Positions 16,410 to 25,010 of a stretch of DNA of 64,000 bases are shown piece after piece. The DNA comes from Kaistella haifensis DSM 19056 (lineage in GTDB: Bacteria; Bacteroidota; Bacteroidia; Flavobacteriales; Weeksellaceae), in NCBI RefSeq assembly GCF_000735695.2, contig NZ_JASZ02000017.1, positions 1 through 64,000 of the forward strand, given 5' to 3'. Within the stretch, counting starts at the first letter, position 1. The number at the start of each line of letters is the position of its first letter. The notes under the pieces are model-generated. The model was not told the DNA's origin. It ran no database searches and worked only from the letters and a program-made list of their open reading frames with translations. The position numbers and the translations under genes are program-made.

Positions 16410-17552
16410 ATGGATTTACCAATATTATTAATTGTAATCATCGTTTTAGCATTAATTTTTGATTATATCAACGGATTCCATGATGCAGCCAATTCCATTG
16501 CGACCATTGTTTCCACTAAAGTTTTAACGCCTTTTCAAGCAGTATTATGGGCAGCAGTGTGGAATTTTGCGGCTTTCTTTGTGGCGATGTACATCATCGG
16601 CGAATTTAAGATCGGAAACACTATTGCCAAATCTGTTAATGAAAATTTTATAAACCTTGATGTCATTTTAGCCGGATTAATTGCTGCTATCGCATGGAAT
16701 CTACTAACCTGGTGGTTCGGGATTCCTTCCTCTTCTTCCCATACATTAATTGGTGGATTTTTGGGTGCAGCATTGATGTATGCTTTAGTTTCAGATTATA
16801 ATGCAGTAGCTTTGGCTCAGCCGGATCTTTCTTTTTTTGATACCGCATCGCTTGCCTTTAAGCAGTTATTTAGCCAAAATGTGGTGAAATATGATAAAGT
16901 TATTCCAATTATCCTTTTCATCTTCCTCGCTCCAATTATTGGATCTATTATTTCTATTATCATCACTTTGATTATTGTAAATATTGCCAAAAAAACAAAT
17001 CCCCGAAAAGCGGATAATATTTTCAAAAAATTGCAGTTGGTTTCCTCCGCATTGTTCAGTTTGGGACACGGAACCAATGATGCGCAAAAAGTAATGGGAA
17101 TTATCGGTGCAGCCGTGATTTATTATCATGTTCAAATGCTGCAGGATCCTGTTTACCTAGCCATGGATGGATCGCATCAGTTTACTTATTTCGTAGAGCA
17201 TTACTATTGGGTGCCCATCACCTCGTTCCTTATGATTGCCCTCGGAACCATGAGTGGCGGCTGGAAAATTGTGAAAACAATGGGAACTAGAATCACCAAA
17301 GTTACTCCACTTGAAGGTGTTGCAGCGGAAACAGCGGGTGCTGTCACTCTTTTCTTAACCGAACATTTCGGGATTCCGGTTTCTACCACACATACCATCA
17401 CCGGTGCGATTATCGGGGTAGGATTAACGAAACGGATCTCAGCAGTGCGTTGGGGAATTACCGTAAGCTTGCTTTGGGCATGGATATTAACTATTCCAAT
17501 CTCCGCGATTGTTGCGGGTATTACTTACTTACTCATTGTTGCTGTCCGATAA
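16410..17552 (+). CDS. Inorganic phosphate transporter, PiT family
   Basis: Inner-membrane symporter of 380 residues with about ten helices. Both PHO4 signature repeats are present: NGFHDAANSIATIVSTK near the N-terminus and GHGTNDAQKVMG in the middle, with the paired IPSSSSHTLIGG and IPVSTTHTITGA motifs. PiT proteins import phosphate (or metal phosphate) with a proton or sodium ion. It follows its DUF47 partner and ends at a terminator. Confidence 0.95.
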   Translation: MDLPILLIVIIVLALIFDYINGFHDAANSIATIVSTKVLTPFQAVLWAAVWNFAAFFVAMYIIGEFKIGNTIAKSVNENFINLDVILAGLIAAIAWNLLTWWFGIPSSSSHTLIGGFLGAALMYALVSDYNAVALAQPDLSFFDTASLAFKQLFSQNVVKYDKVIPIILFIFLAPIIGSIISIIITLIIVNIAKKTNPRKADNIFKKLQLVSSALFSLGHGTNDAQKVMGIIGAAVIYYHVQMLQDPVYLAMDGSHQFTYFVEHYYWVPITSFLMIALGTMSGGWKIVKTMGTRITKVTPLEGVAAETAGAVTLFLTEHFGIPVSTTHTITGAIIGVGLTKRISAVRWGITVSLLWAWILTIPISAIVAGITYLLIVAVR

Positions 17553-17580
17553 AGTTTTTTAAACCTTAAAATATTTAAAG

Positions 17581-17608
17581 CCACTTTTTTTAAGAAGTGG
17601 GTTTTTTT
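17581..17608 (+). terminator. Terminator after the DUF47-PiT operon
   Basis: CCACTT and AAGTGG form the stem across an A/T-rich loop, followed by nine T. Confidence 0.75.
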
Positions 17609-17644
17609 TATCAACTATGTAGAAACAAAAAGTTTTTAAAATTG

Positions 17645-17652
17645 TAAATTTG
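17645..17652 (+). promoter_or_regulatory. -7 box of polyprenyl synthase gene
   Basis: TAAATTTG, matching TAnnTTTG, 16 bases before the ATG at 17669. Confidence 0.55.
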
Positions 17653-17668
17653 TAAAAACATCATTTTT

Positions 17669-18640
17669 ATGCAATTTTTAGATAAATATCAGGAAATCGT
17701 AGCCAAGGCTGTGGAAAAATATGTCTTTAAAGACAAACCTACAGAACTCTATGAACCTATGAATTATATAATTTCGCACGGTGGTAAAAGACTTCGCCCG
17801 ATTATGGTTCTTATGGCCAATGATCTGTTTGGTGGAGATCTTCAAAAAGCTATAAAACCGGCTTTAGCGATTGAGTTTTTCCACAACTTCACGCTGATTC
17901 ATGATGATATTATGGATGAGGCGCCACTTCGAAGAAACCAACCAACCATTCATACCTTGCACGGTATTAATACAGGAATCCTTTCCGGTGATGCGCTTTT
18001 ATTAAAAGCTTATAAGTTTTTTGAAGATCTGGAACCGGAACTGTTCAAAGCTTGTATCCGTGTTTTTACTCATACCGGACTGTTGCTGTGCGAAGGACAA
18101 CAATATGATATTAATTTTGAGACTTTACCAAACGTAACTTTCAACGATTATATCCGAATGATTACCTATAAAACAGGAGTTTTAAGTGCATCTTCTTTTG
18201 AAATTGGAGCGTTAATTGCCGGCGCAGATTTCAAAGATGCAAAAGCGATTTTTAATTTTGGTAAAAACGTAGGAATTGCTTTTCAAATTATGGATGATTA
18301 TTTAGATGTATTCGGAAATCAGGAGCAATTTGGTAAAAAACATGCAGGCGATATTTACGAAAACAAAAAAACCGTTCTTTATCTTCTCGCAAAAGAAAAT
18401 GCAACCGAGGAAGAACGAAAAGAATTGGAATATTGGTACTCCAAAAAAACCGATAATGTAGATAAAATCTACAGCGTAGAAAAGATTTTCCGCCGTACCA
18501 AAGTTGATGAAAAAACACTGCTTCTCATCCAAAAATACAACGAAATTGCTCAGGATTATTTGAATAAAATTGACGTTCCGGATGAGAAAAAGAAGCCGTT
18601 TATCGAGTTGGCCAATTATCTTTTAAGAAGAGAATCGTAA
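17669..18640 (+). CDS. Polyprenyl diphosphate synthase
   Basis: Isoprenoid chain-elongating enzyme of 323 residues. It shows the all-helical trans-prenyltransferase fold signatures: GGKRLRPIMVL, the first Asp-rich motif LIHDDIMDEAPLRR near residue 75, and the second, MDDYLDVFGN, near residue 208. It condenses IPP with allylic diphosphates. Product length cannot be read safely from the sequence; a role in menaquinone side-chain or other polyprenyl synthesis is likely. The mevalonate-pathway gene mvaD at 61384 would feed the same precursor pool. Confidence 0.92.
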   Translation: MQFLDKYQEIVAKAVEKYVFKDKPTELYEPMNYIISHGGKRLRPIMVLMANDLFGGDLQKAIKPALAIEFFHNFTLIHDDIMDEAPLRRNQPTIHTLHGINTGILSGDALLLKAYKFFEDLEPELFKACIRVFTHTGLLLCEGQQYDINFETLPNVTFNDYIRMITYKTGVLSASSFEIGALIAGADFKDAKAIFNFGKNVGIAFQIMDDYLDVFGNQEQFGKKHAGDIYENKKTVLYLLAKENATEEERKELEYWYSKKTDNVDKIYSVEKIFRRTKVDEKTLLLIQKYNEIAQDYLNKIDVPDEKKKPFIELANYLLRRES

Positions 18641-18665
18641 ATTCTCAAACTTTCAAATTGAAAAA

Positions 18666-19616
18666 ATGAAATTCCGCACTGAAGTAGAAATTCCTGCTTT
18701 CCCCAAAAAAATAGAAACCCAAGACAGAATTTTTTCCATAGGATCTTGTTTCGCCACCGAAATGTCCGATCTGCTGGAAACTGCTCAAATGCAAGTTCTC
18801 AACAATCCTTTTGGAACCGTTTTTAATCCGTTTTCCATTAATCAAGCATTGAAAAAACTTCACGATGCTGAATTTTATACCGAAGAGGATTTGATCAAAT
18901 ACAATGATGAACTGATTTCTCTGGATCATCACAGCAGCTTCAATTCCAGGTTTGTGCATCAGATTTTAGAGAAAATCAATCACCATATCGAATTGGGAAA
19001 CCGTTTTCTACAGGAAACCAATTGGGTCATTATAACTTACGGAACTTCATTTATTTATGAATTTTTGCCAAAGAAAAAATTGGTTGCAAATTGCCATAAA
19101 ATTCCGGGAAAATTCTTTCAAAAACGGATGTTAACCCATCTGGAAATCACCGATTCTATTTATGAAACTGTGACTACTTTGAAGGATATTTGCAAAGACG
19201 ATGTACAGATTTTATTCACCGTTTCACCGGTTCGTCATACCAAAGACGGAATGGTGGAAAACAATTGGAGCAAATCCAAACTCATCACCGCCATTCACGA
19301 GATTTTGCCACAGTTTGAAAATTGCCATTATCTGCCGATTTATGAAATTTTAATGGACGATTTGCGCGATTACCGATTCTATAAAGAGGATTTGATTCAT
19401 CCTAACAAACAAGCGGTGCAATACATTTGGGAGAAATTCGGTAACGCCTATTTTTCCGAAACAACAAAAGAATTTGTAGAAGAAAATTTCAAAATTGCGA
19501 AAGCATTAGCGCACAAAACTTCCGATGAAAAAAGCCCGAAACATCAGGAGTTTTTAGAAAATATTAAGGAAAAAATCGCCATTCAGCAAGCTAAAGTAAA
19601 ACATAAAATATTTTAA
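18666..19616 (+). CDS. GSCFA domain protein
   Basis: A 316-residue protein with the family-naming motif as SIGSCFATEMSDLL near residues 27-40. The family is related to GDSL/SGNH esterases; the serine-containing GSC block and a late DLIHPNKQAVQYIWEKF block with Asp and His fit that fold. The substrate is unknown; some homologues are linked to surface polysaccharides. It starts 25 bases after the polyprenyl synthase stop and is probably cotranscribed. Confidence 0.88.
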   Translation: MKFRTEVEIPAFPKKIETQDRIFSIGSCFATEMSDLLETAQMQVLNNPFGTVFNPFSINQALKKLHDAEFYTEEDLIKYNDELISLDHHSSFNSRFVHQILEKINHHIELGNRFLQETNWVIITYGTSFIYEFLPKKKLVANCHKIPGKFFQKRMLTHLEITDSIYETVTTLKDICKDDVQILFTVSPVRHTKDGMVENNWSKSKLITAIHEILPQFENCHYLPIYEILMDDLRDYRFYKEDLIHPNKQAVQYIWEKFGNAYFSETTKEFVEENFKIAKALAHKTSDEKSPKHQEFLENIKEKIAIQQAKVKHKIF

Positions 19617-19623
19617 ATTATTT

Positions 19624-19705
19624 GGGCAGCTTTTTCCGCCTTCCACTCCCGCTTTTTTGTTCCGCTTCGCTGCACAAAAAGAGCTCCGTTCAAGTCGGGC
19701 TGCGA
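19624..19705. repeat. Palindromic intergenic repeat, probably dispersed
   Basis: An unusually GC-rich, non-coding segment between GSCFA and tatD. It opens with GGGCAGC and ends with GGGCTGC, and its centre can fold as GCTTTTTTGT against ACAAAAAGAGC. It resembles the element at 32296 in layout (CCCGCTT near the left and TCGGGCT near the right). I read it as a family of dispersed palindromic repeats seen in Chryseobacterium-like genomes; copy number is not measurable here. Confidence 0.55.
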
Positions 19706-19723
19706 ATATGAAATATAAACAAA

Positions 19724-20488
19724 ATGATCGATACCCACACCCATTTATACTCCGAAGAATTTGATCAAGACCGAAAAGAAACCATCGGAAGAGCTTTGAA
19801 TAAAGGAGTTTCTAAGTTTTTTCTTCCGGCAATCGATTCTGAAACTCATGAAAAAATGTTGGCTTTGGAAAGCGAATTTCCTAACCAAATTTACTCCATG
19901 ATGGGACTTCATCCGTGTTATGTAAAACCTGAATCTTGGGAATACGAATTGAAAGTTATTGAAAATTACCTCGATCAAAGGCATTTTCCAGCGATTGGAG
20001 AAATAGGAATCGATTTATATTGGGACAAAACTACTTTAGATATCCAAATTAAGGCTTTCGAGCAACAAATTGATTGGGCAATCGAAAGAGATTTGCCAAT
20101 TGTAATTCACACAAGAGAAAGTTTCAACGAGACTTTTGAAGTTTTAGAAAGAAAAAAACATCCGAAATTACGAGGGATTTTCCACTGTTTCTCGGGAAAT
20201 CTGGAGCAAGCGAAACACGCCATCGATTTGAATTTTATTCTAGGAATTGGTGGAGTAGTCACCTTCAAAAACGGGAAAATTGATCAGTTTTTAAATGAAA
20301 TTCCTCTGGAAAAAATTGTGTTAGAAACAGATTCACCGTATCTTGCGCCAGTTCCACATCGGGGGAAAAGAAACGAAAGTGCGTATCTCGATTTGGTTGT
20401 AGGAAAATTGGTCGATATTTACGGAAAAGACTTCTCTGAAATCGACAGAATTACCACAGAAAATGCACTGCAAATCTTTAAAATTTAA
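19724..20488 (+). CDS. tatD: TatD-family metal-dependent DNase
   Basis: TIM-barrel metal hydrolase of 254 residues. Ligand motifs appear in order: IDTHTHLY at the N-terminus, MGLHPCYV, GEIGIDLYWD, VIHTRES, GIFHCFSG and ETDSPYLAPVPHRGKRNES. The TatD family comprises 3'-5' exonucleases and related nucleases acting in DNA quality control. Despite the name it is not part of Tat export. It converges on rhlE with a shared terminator hairpin between them. Confidence 0.92.
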   Translation: MIDTHTHLYSEEFDQDRKETIGRALNKGVSKFFLPAIDSETHEKMLALESEFPNQIYSMMGLHPCYVKPESWEYELKVIENYLDQRHFPAIGEIGIDLYWDKTTLDIQIKAFEQQIDWAIERDLPIVIHTRESFNETFEVLERKKHPKLRGIFHCFSGNLEQAKHAIDLNFILGIGGVVTFKNGKIDQFLNEIPLEKIVLETDSPYLAPVPHRGKRNESAYLDLVVGKLVDIYGKDFSEIDRITTENALQIFKI

Positions 20489-20501
20489 ACATAAAAATGC
20501 C

Positions 20502-20534
20502 GCGAATTAAAGAAGGTTTTTTCCTTTAATTCGC
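20502..20534. terminator. Bidirectional terminator between tatD and rhlE
   Basis: GCGAATTAAAG pairs perfectly with CTTTAATTCGC across an 11-base loop, between two converging genes. The flanking A and T tracts allow use from either side. Confidence 0.7.
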
Positions 20535-20555
20535 AGCTTATTTTAGTTTTTCACT

Positions 20556-21809
20556 TTATTTATTTCGCGAAAAATTACTTTTGTTTTTCGGTTTTTTGTA
20601 ACCGATATTTTCTTTGCTTTGTGGTTTTGGTCGCGGAGAAAATGGTTTGTTGTTCGAATCTCTTTTCTGCGGAACCAGATTGTCGGTATGAAACGGATGA
20701 TCGGTTTCTACAGGGATTTTCTTGCCAATAAGTTTCTCTGTATTTTTTAGATTTACCAAATCTAATCCATCCACAAACGAGATCGATTTTCCTTCTGCGC
20801 CGGCTCTTCCGGTTCTTCCGATTCGGTGAACATAGGTTTCGGATACATCAGAAAGCTCGAAATTTACGACATATTTCAGTTCATCAATATCAATTCCTCT
20901 TGCTGCGATATCGGTAGCAACCAAAATTCTCGTTTTTCCAGATTTGAAATTGGTGAGTGCGTTTTGTCTTTGGTTTTGCGATTTATTTCCGTGGATGGCT
21001 TCTGCAGAAATCTTGTGAGATTGCAATTTCCTAGCGATTTTATCAGCGCCGTGTTTGGTTCTTGAAAATACCAAAACCGAATCGGAAATATCTTGCTGAA
21101 GAATATGGGTAAGCAAATCCAGTTTGTTGTCTTTTTCAACAAAATAAACTTTCTGCTGAATAGTATCTGCAGTTGCGGAAACCGGTGCTACTGATACTTT
21201 CACAGGATTACTAAGCATGGAATTTGCCAATGTTTTAATCTCATCCGGGAAAGTTGCCGAAAAAAACAAAGTCTGTCTTTTTTGGGGTAAAAGTTTCACA
21301 ATTCTTTTCACATCGTGTACAAAACCCATGTCGAGCATTCGGTCGGCTTCGTCTAAAACGAAGATTTCAAGATTTTTCAAAGAGATGATTCCTTGAGCAA
21401 TAAAATCTAAAAGTCTTCCCGGTGTTGCTACCAAAATATCCACTCCTTTTTTAAGAGCGGCTTCCTGTGCGCCTTGTTTTACGCCACCGAAAACGACAAG
21501 ATTTCTCATCTTCAAATGTCTTCCGTAAGCGTTGAAACTTTCTTCGATTTGAATGGCCAACTCTCTGGTTGGAGTCAGAATCAAAGCTTTGATTTGGTTA
21601 TTTCGGATGTTTTTCTGAGTTAAATTCTGCAGAATCGGAATCGCAAAAGCTGCTGTTTTTCCGGTTCCTGTTTGTGCGGTTCCGAGGAGGTCTTTGCCTT
21701 CTAGAATACTTGGAATGGCTTGTTCCTGAATTGGGGTTGGTTGGGTGTAACCTTCTTCCTGTAACGCTTTAGCGATAGGATCGATGAGTTTTAAGTCGGT
21801 AAATTTCAA
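20556..21809 (-). CDS. rhlE: DEAD-box RNA helicase, RhlE-like (TTG start)
   Basis: RNA helicase of 417 residues. Motifs: a Q-motif near PTPIQEQAIP, TAQTGTGKTAAF, PTRELAIQ, TPGRLLDF, DEAD, SATFPDE and HRIGRTGRAG. The basic tail (KPFSPRPKPQSKEN) probably binds RNA. The initiation codon is TTG at 21809 (start of MKFTDLKLIDPI); upstream in frame there is a stop with no ATG, and starting later would remove the N-terminal Q-motif region. A long, palindromic leader and the weak start suggest post-transcriptional control. Confidence 0.92.
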   Translation of the reverse strand: MKFTDLKLIDPIAKALQEEGYTQPTPIQEQAIPSILEGKDLLGTAQTGTGKTAAFAIPILQNLTQKNIRNNQIKALILTPTRELAIQIEESFNAYGRHLKMRNLVVFGGVKQGAQEAALKKGVDILVATPGRLLDFIAQGIISLKNLEIFVLDEADRMLDMGFVHDVKRIVKLLPQKRQTLFFSATFPDEIKTLANSMLSNPVKVSVAPVSATADTIQQKVYFVEKDNKLDLLTHILQQDISDSVLVFSRTKHGADKIARKLQSHKISAEAIHGNKSQNQRQNALTNFKSGKTRILVATDIAARGIDIDELKYVVNFELSDVSETYVHRIGRTGRAGAEGKSISFVDGLDLVNLKNTEKLIGKKIPVETDHPFHTDNLVPQKRDSNNKPFSPRPKPQSKENIGYKKPKNKSNFSRNK

Positions 21810-21834
21810 ATGAAAAATTTTTAATTATAATAAA

Positions 21835-21942
21835 ATGAACTGCGTCATTCTTTAAGTAATGTAACGAAGAAATGAAGTTGAAAATTTCGAAAAATTTCGG
21901 ATTTCGCAGGTGGCGAATTTCATTAAGAATGACATCGTTCAT
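21835..21942. repeat. MITE-like imperfect inverted repeat in the rhlE leader
   Basis: ATGAACTGCGTCATTCTTTAAG at the left and ATTAAGAATGACATCGTTCAT at the right are near-perfect reverse complements about 65 bases apart, and the interior carries a nested AATGAA...TTCATT pair. The segment lies between the rhlE start codon and its probable promoter. It resembles GTCATTC-ended palindromic repeats common in Bacteroidota genomes. Confidence 0.6.
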
Positions 21943-21977
21943 AAAAAATCCTTCCGCGAAGAAGGAATTTTGTGTTG

Positions 21978-21985
21978 CAAAGATA
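21978..21985 (-). promoter_or_regulatory. -7 box, probable rhlE promoter
   Basis: TATCTTTG on the minus strand, about 170 bases upstream of the rhlE start. If used, the mRNA has a leader of about 165 nt that contains the inverted repeat and a second hairpin around the CCTTC/GAAGG pair at 21950-21966. Confidence 0.5.
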
Positions 21986-22028
21986 GTGTAAATTAATTTA
22001 GCACTAGCTTACTGTTTTTTTGTGACGA

Positions 22029-22514
22029 TTAATTTACTTTAGTCCAATCCTGTGATTTTCTTAAATCTTCAATGAGTTGATATACTTCATCTAGTTTTTC
22101 GGTTCCGCCTTTTCCATAATCTTCTATGTGTTTTTGTGTTCCATCAGCGAAGGTGATTTTCAAATGAGAAGTTGGTAAATCGGTAACGTTTTTGTTTCCG
22201 TAATAATCCTTTAAATTTTTTAAATCCAAAGAATCTAATTTTGACAAAAGTAATTGGTAATCAGTTTCTTTAATGGTTGTTCTGAAAGTTCCTTCTTTTT
22301 CCCCAGACATATCATCTTTAGTTCTGCCTTCGGTAAAGGTAAATCGCTCTGCTTCTATCACCGCAGTTCTGTCGGGATTGATGGTAATTTTAAAAATCGG
22401 GCAAAAACCAAAACAAGCTCCTGCTTCGTATTCGATTTTAGAATATTGAGATTTGGTGGTAGTTGCACAAGACATCAGCAATGTAATTGATAATAAGATG
22501 AGTAAATATTTCAT
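22029..22514 (-). CDS. DUF6438-type lipoprotein
   Basis: A 161-residue lipoprotein: a signal peptide ending in LLMSCA with Cys near 16 and a compact C-terminal domain. The domain starts YEAGACFGFCPIFKITI, a two-cysteine hallmark of DUF6438, and contains LKITFADGTQKHIEDYGKGG. Function unknown. It is transcribed alone on the minus strand, between rhlE and obg. Confidence 0.8.
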   Translation of the reverse strand: MKYLLILLSITLLMSCATTTKSQYSKIEYEAGACFGFCPIFKITINPDRTAVIEAERFTFTEGRTKDDMSGEKEGTFRTTIKETDYQLLLSKLDSLDLKNLKDYYGNKNVTDLPTSHLKITFADGTQKHIEDYGKGGTEKLDEVYQLIEDLRKSQDWTKVN

Positions 22515-22603
22515 AAATTTGATTTGTTACGTAAAAGTCAATTTTTATACCAAAAAAAAATAGACTTGAAATCTTTCAAATCTATTTTTATCTTTTAATA
22601 TAA

Positions 22604-23587
22604 CTAACCATGAAGCTTTTTCCAGATTTCATCCTTCAGTTCCATCAATCCTTCCTGTGTAACCGCAGAGAAGAAAATTGGCTGCTTATTTTCTGGGAAT
22701 TTCTTGGAGATTTCAGCTTTCAGTTCTTCATCCAACATATCAGCTTTTGAAATGGAAATGATGAAATCTTTATCTAAAAGTTCAGGATTAAATTCTTTTA
22801 ATTCGTTTTCCAAAATTTTAAATTCCTGGAAATAATCTTCCGCATCAGCCGGAATCAGGAACAAAAGAATTGAGTTTCTTTCAATATGTCTTAAAAATCG
22901 ATGTCCGAGACCTTTTCCTTCCGCAGCGCCTTCGATAATCCCGGGAATATCCGCCATTACGAAAGATTTGTAGTTTCGGTAATCTACAATTCCTAAATTG
23001 GGAGTAAGCGTCGTAAATGCGTAATCAGCAATTTTCGGTTTAGCTGCGGAAACTGCCGCCAAAAGCGTAGATTTTCCTGCATTCGGGAAGCCAACAAGTC
23101 CTACATCCGCCAGAAGTTTCAATTCGAAAGTAACATAACCTTCTTCTCCAGGCATTCCAGGTTGCGCGTACCGTGGAGTTTGGTTGGTAGAAGATTTGAA
23201 ATGTTCGTTACCTAAACCGCCCATTCCACCTTTCATGATGATGATTTCCTGGCCGTCTTCTAAGATTTCGCCTAAGATTTCACCTTCCTCATTTCTAGCA
23301 ATAGTGCCCATAGGAACTTCTATGTAAACATCTTGCCCATAAGCGCCGGTAAGCTGGTTTTTCCCTCCGTTGTGTCCTCGTTCTGCTTTGATGTGGCGGG
23401 TAAAACGAAGAGGAAGAAGCGTCCATTCATGAGCGTTTCCTTTCATAATTACGTGACCGCCGCGTCCACCGTCGCCACCGTCGGGACCGCCTTTCGGAAT
23501 ATATTTTTCACGGCGAAGATGCGCTGATCCGGCACCGCCATGACCACTTTTACAGTGGATTTTTACGTAATCTACGAAATTTGACAT
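22604..23587 (-). CDS. obgE: Obg-family GTPase
   Basis: Essential ribosome-associated GTPase of 327 residues. The N-terminal Gly-rich Obg fold (about 1-157) shows [15 protein letters not shown] and [14 protein letters not shown]; the G domain has [11 protein letters not shown] (G1), [16 protein letters not shown] (G3) and SKADML (G4). There is no C-terminal OCT/TGS extension. It acts in late assembly of the large ribosomal subunit. It is the last gene of an apparent hpt-adk-obg run on the minus strand. Confidence 0.96.
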   Translation of the reverse strand: MSNFVDYVKIHCKSGHGGAGSAHLRREKYIPKGGPDGGDGGRGGHVIMKGNAHEWTLLPLRFTRHIKAERGHNGGKNQLTGAYGQDVYIEVPMGTIARNEEGEILGEILEDGQEIIIMKGGMGGLGNEHFKSSTNQTPRYAQPGMPGEEGYVTFELKLLADVGLVGFPNAGKSTLLAAVSAAKPKIADYAFTTLTPNLGIVDYRNYKSFVMADIPGIIEGAAEGKGLGHRFLRHIERNSILLFLIPADAEDYFQEFKILENELKEFNPELLDKDFIISISKADMLDEELKAEISKKFPENKQPIFFSAVTQEGLMELKDEIWKKLHG

Positions 23588-23659
23588 TTTTAATTCTTAT
23601 ATGTTCTGAAAGATGATTGAGTAAAGATTTTTCTTAAAAAAACCTTTCCCTGCTTTCAT

Positions 23660-24238
23660 CTATTTTATTTTTTCTACCTCCGCGAAGAGTTTTTCGGAAA
23701 TTTCATCGACGGCTCCGACTCCATTTACTTCCACATATTTGCCTTGTTTTTTGTATAATTCGGCAACTTCTGCGGTTTTCGCGTAATATTCTTTAATTCT
23801 TGCTCGGATGATATCTTCGTTGGAATCATCGGTCCTTCCGCTGGTTTCGCCTCTTTTCAGTAATCGTTCTACCAAAATTTCATCATCTACAACTAGGGAA
23901 AGGCAGATCGAAATATCATCATTCAAAATTTCTTTTACGATAGTTTCTAAAGCTTCGGCTTGGTTGGCTGTTCTTGGATATCCGTCGAAAATAAATCCGT
24001 TGGTTTCGGTTGGTTTTTTCACTTCATCTTTCAGCATTTCTGTGGTTACCTGATCGGGAACGAGTTCGCCTTTGTCGATGTATGATTTTGCCAATTGGCC
24101 AAGTTCAGTACCGTTTTTAACGTTGTAACGGAACAAATCGCCGGTAGAAATTTGCTTAAGGTTGAATTTTTTAATCAGGTTTTGCGCCTGTGTACCTTTT
24201 CCGCTTCCTGGAGGACCGAAGAGAACGATGTTTATCAT
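23660..24238 (-). CDS. adk: Adenylate kinase (short type)
   Basis: Converts AMP and ATP to two ADP. At 192 residues it is the short form, with a small LID region instead of the zinc-type LID. Motifs: GPPGSGKGTQ (P-loop), STGDLFRYNVK, FDGYPRTANQAEAL and LLKRGETSGRTDDSNE. Between hpt and obg on the minus strand, with 57- and 72-base gaps, which is compatible with one transcript. Confidence 0.96.
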   Translation of the reverse strand: MINIVLFGPPGSGKGTQAQNLIKKFNLKQISTGDLFRYNVKNGTELGQLAKSYIDKGELVPDQVTTEMLKDEVKKPTETNGFIFDGYPRTANQAEALETIVKEILNDDISICLSLVVDDEILVERLLKRGETSGRTDDSNEDIIRARIKEYYAKTAEVAELYKKQGKYVEVNGVGAVDEISEKLFAEVEKIK

Positions 24239-24295
24239 TTTATTAGATTTGTATTTGAAGATTTAGATTTATTTTCTCGTCTATTTTTAAGAAAG

Positions 24296-24850
24296 TTATT
24301 CATTGATTCGGCCTTCTTCAAGCTGGTATAAATCTTTCAAGTTTCTGCCAAGTTCGTCGTAATCCAATCCGTAGCCTAAAACAAATTTATTCGGAATTTC
24401 TTTTCCGATATAATCCAATTTGAATTCTTTCTTGTAAACATCCGGTTTCAATAGGAATGAAGCTAATTTTACAGATTTTGGTCGCTGTGTTTCGGTGAAA
24501 TATTGAAAAAGACTTTCTACAGTGTTTCCGGTATCCACGATATCTTCAACCAAAATAATGTGTCGGTCTTTGATATCTTTCGTTAATTCCATTTTTTGGT
24601 AAACAATCCCTGTCGATTGGGTTCCTGCGTAGGAACTCATTTGGATAAAAGCGATTTCGCATTTCCCTGGATAATGTTTCAGTAAATCGGAAAAAAACAT
24701 GATAACTCCATTCAAAACGCCCACAAATACTGGGGTTTCGTCTTTGTAGTCTTCATAGATTTTTAGCGCGGTAGCTTTTACGATTTCTTGGATTTCTGCA
24801 TCCTTTAAATAAGGAACAAAGGTTTTGTCGTGAATTTGAATAGATTCCAT
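24296..24850 (-). CDS. hpt: Hypoxanthine phosphoribosyltransferase
   Basis: Purine-salvage enzyme of 184 residues that joins PRPP to hypoxanthine (and guanine). The PRPP-binding motif is IILVEDIVDTGNTVESL; GVLNGVIMFFSDL and the C-terminal YGLDYDELGRNLKDLY are also typical. It opens the hpt-adk-obg run and is divergent from purA, placing purine salvage and de novo synthesis back to back. Confidence 0.95.
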   Translation of the reverse strand: MESIQIHDKTFVPYLKDAEIQEIVKATALKIYEDYKDETPVFVGVLNGVIMFFSDLLKHYPGKCEIAFIQMSSYAGTQSTGIVYQKMELTKDIKDRHIILVEDIVDTGNTVESLFQYFTETQRPKSVKLASFLLKPDVYKKEFKLDYIGKEIPNKFVLGYGLDYDELGRNLKDLYQLEEGRINE

Positions 24851-24867
24851 AGATTATTTACAATATG

Positions 24868-24875
24868 CAAATTTA
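24868..24875 (-). promoter_or_regulatory. -7 box of hpt promoter
   Basis: TAAATTTG on the minus strand, 17 bases upstream of the hpt ATG. Confidence 0.55.
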
Positions 24876-24954
24876 AGGTTTTTTTAAATAATTTTTTTAA
24901 ATTAAAATTTTTAAACATTTTTATAAATCAAAAATGCGATTTCTTTCCTAAACC

Positions 24955-24986
24955 TTTGCGCAAATCTTTTATTAAATCTATTTTTG
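24955..24986 (+). promoter_or_regulatory. purA promoter (TTTG-N20-TATTTTTG)
   Basis: TTTG at 24955-24958 and TATTTTTG at 24979-24986 fit both halves of the Bacteroidota consensus with 20-base spacing. It shows that the TTG at 24984 is promoter sequence, not the purA start. Confidence 0.7.
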
Positions 24987-25010
24987 TGGAAATCTAAAAA
25001 TAAAGTAAAT

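Noticed and set aside
24984-25010. TTG-initiated extension of PurA
   Set aside because: The TTG belongs to the -7 box TATTTTTG, and the conserved protein begins at the ATG at 25011.
24851-25010. Purine riboswitch in the hpt-purA divergent region
   Set aside because: The region is filled by two promoters in A/T-rich DNA; no purine-aptamer core could be recognised.
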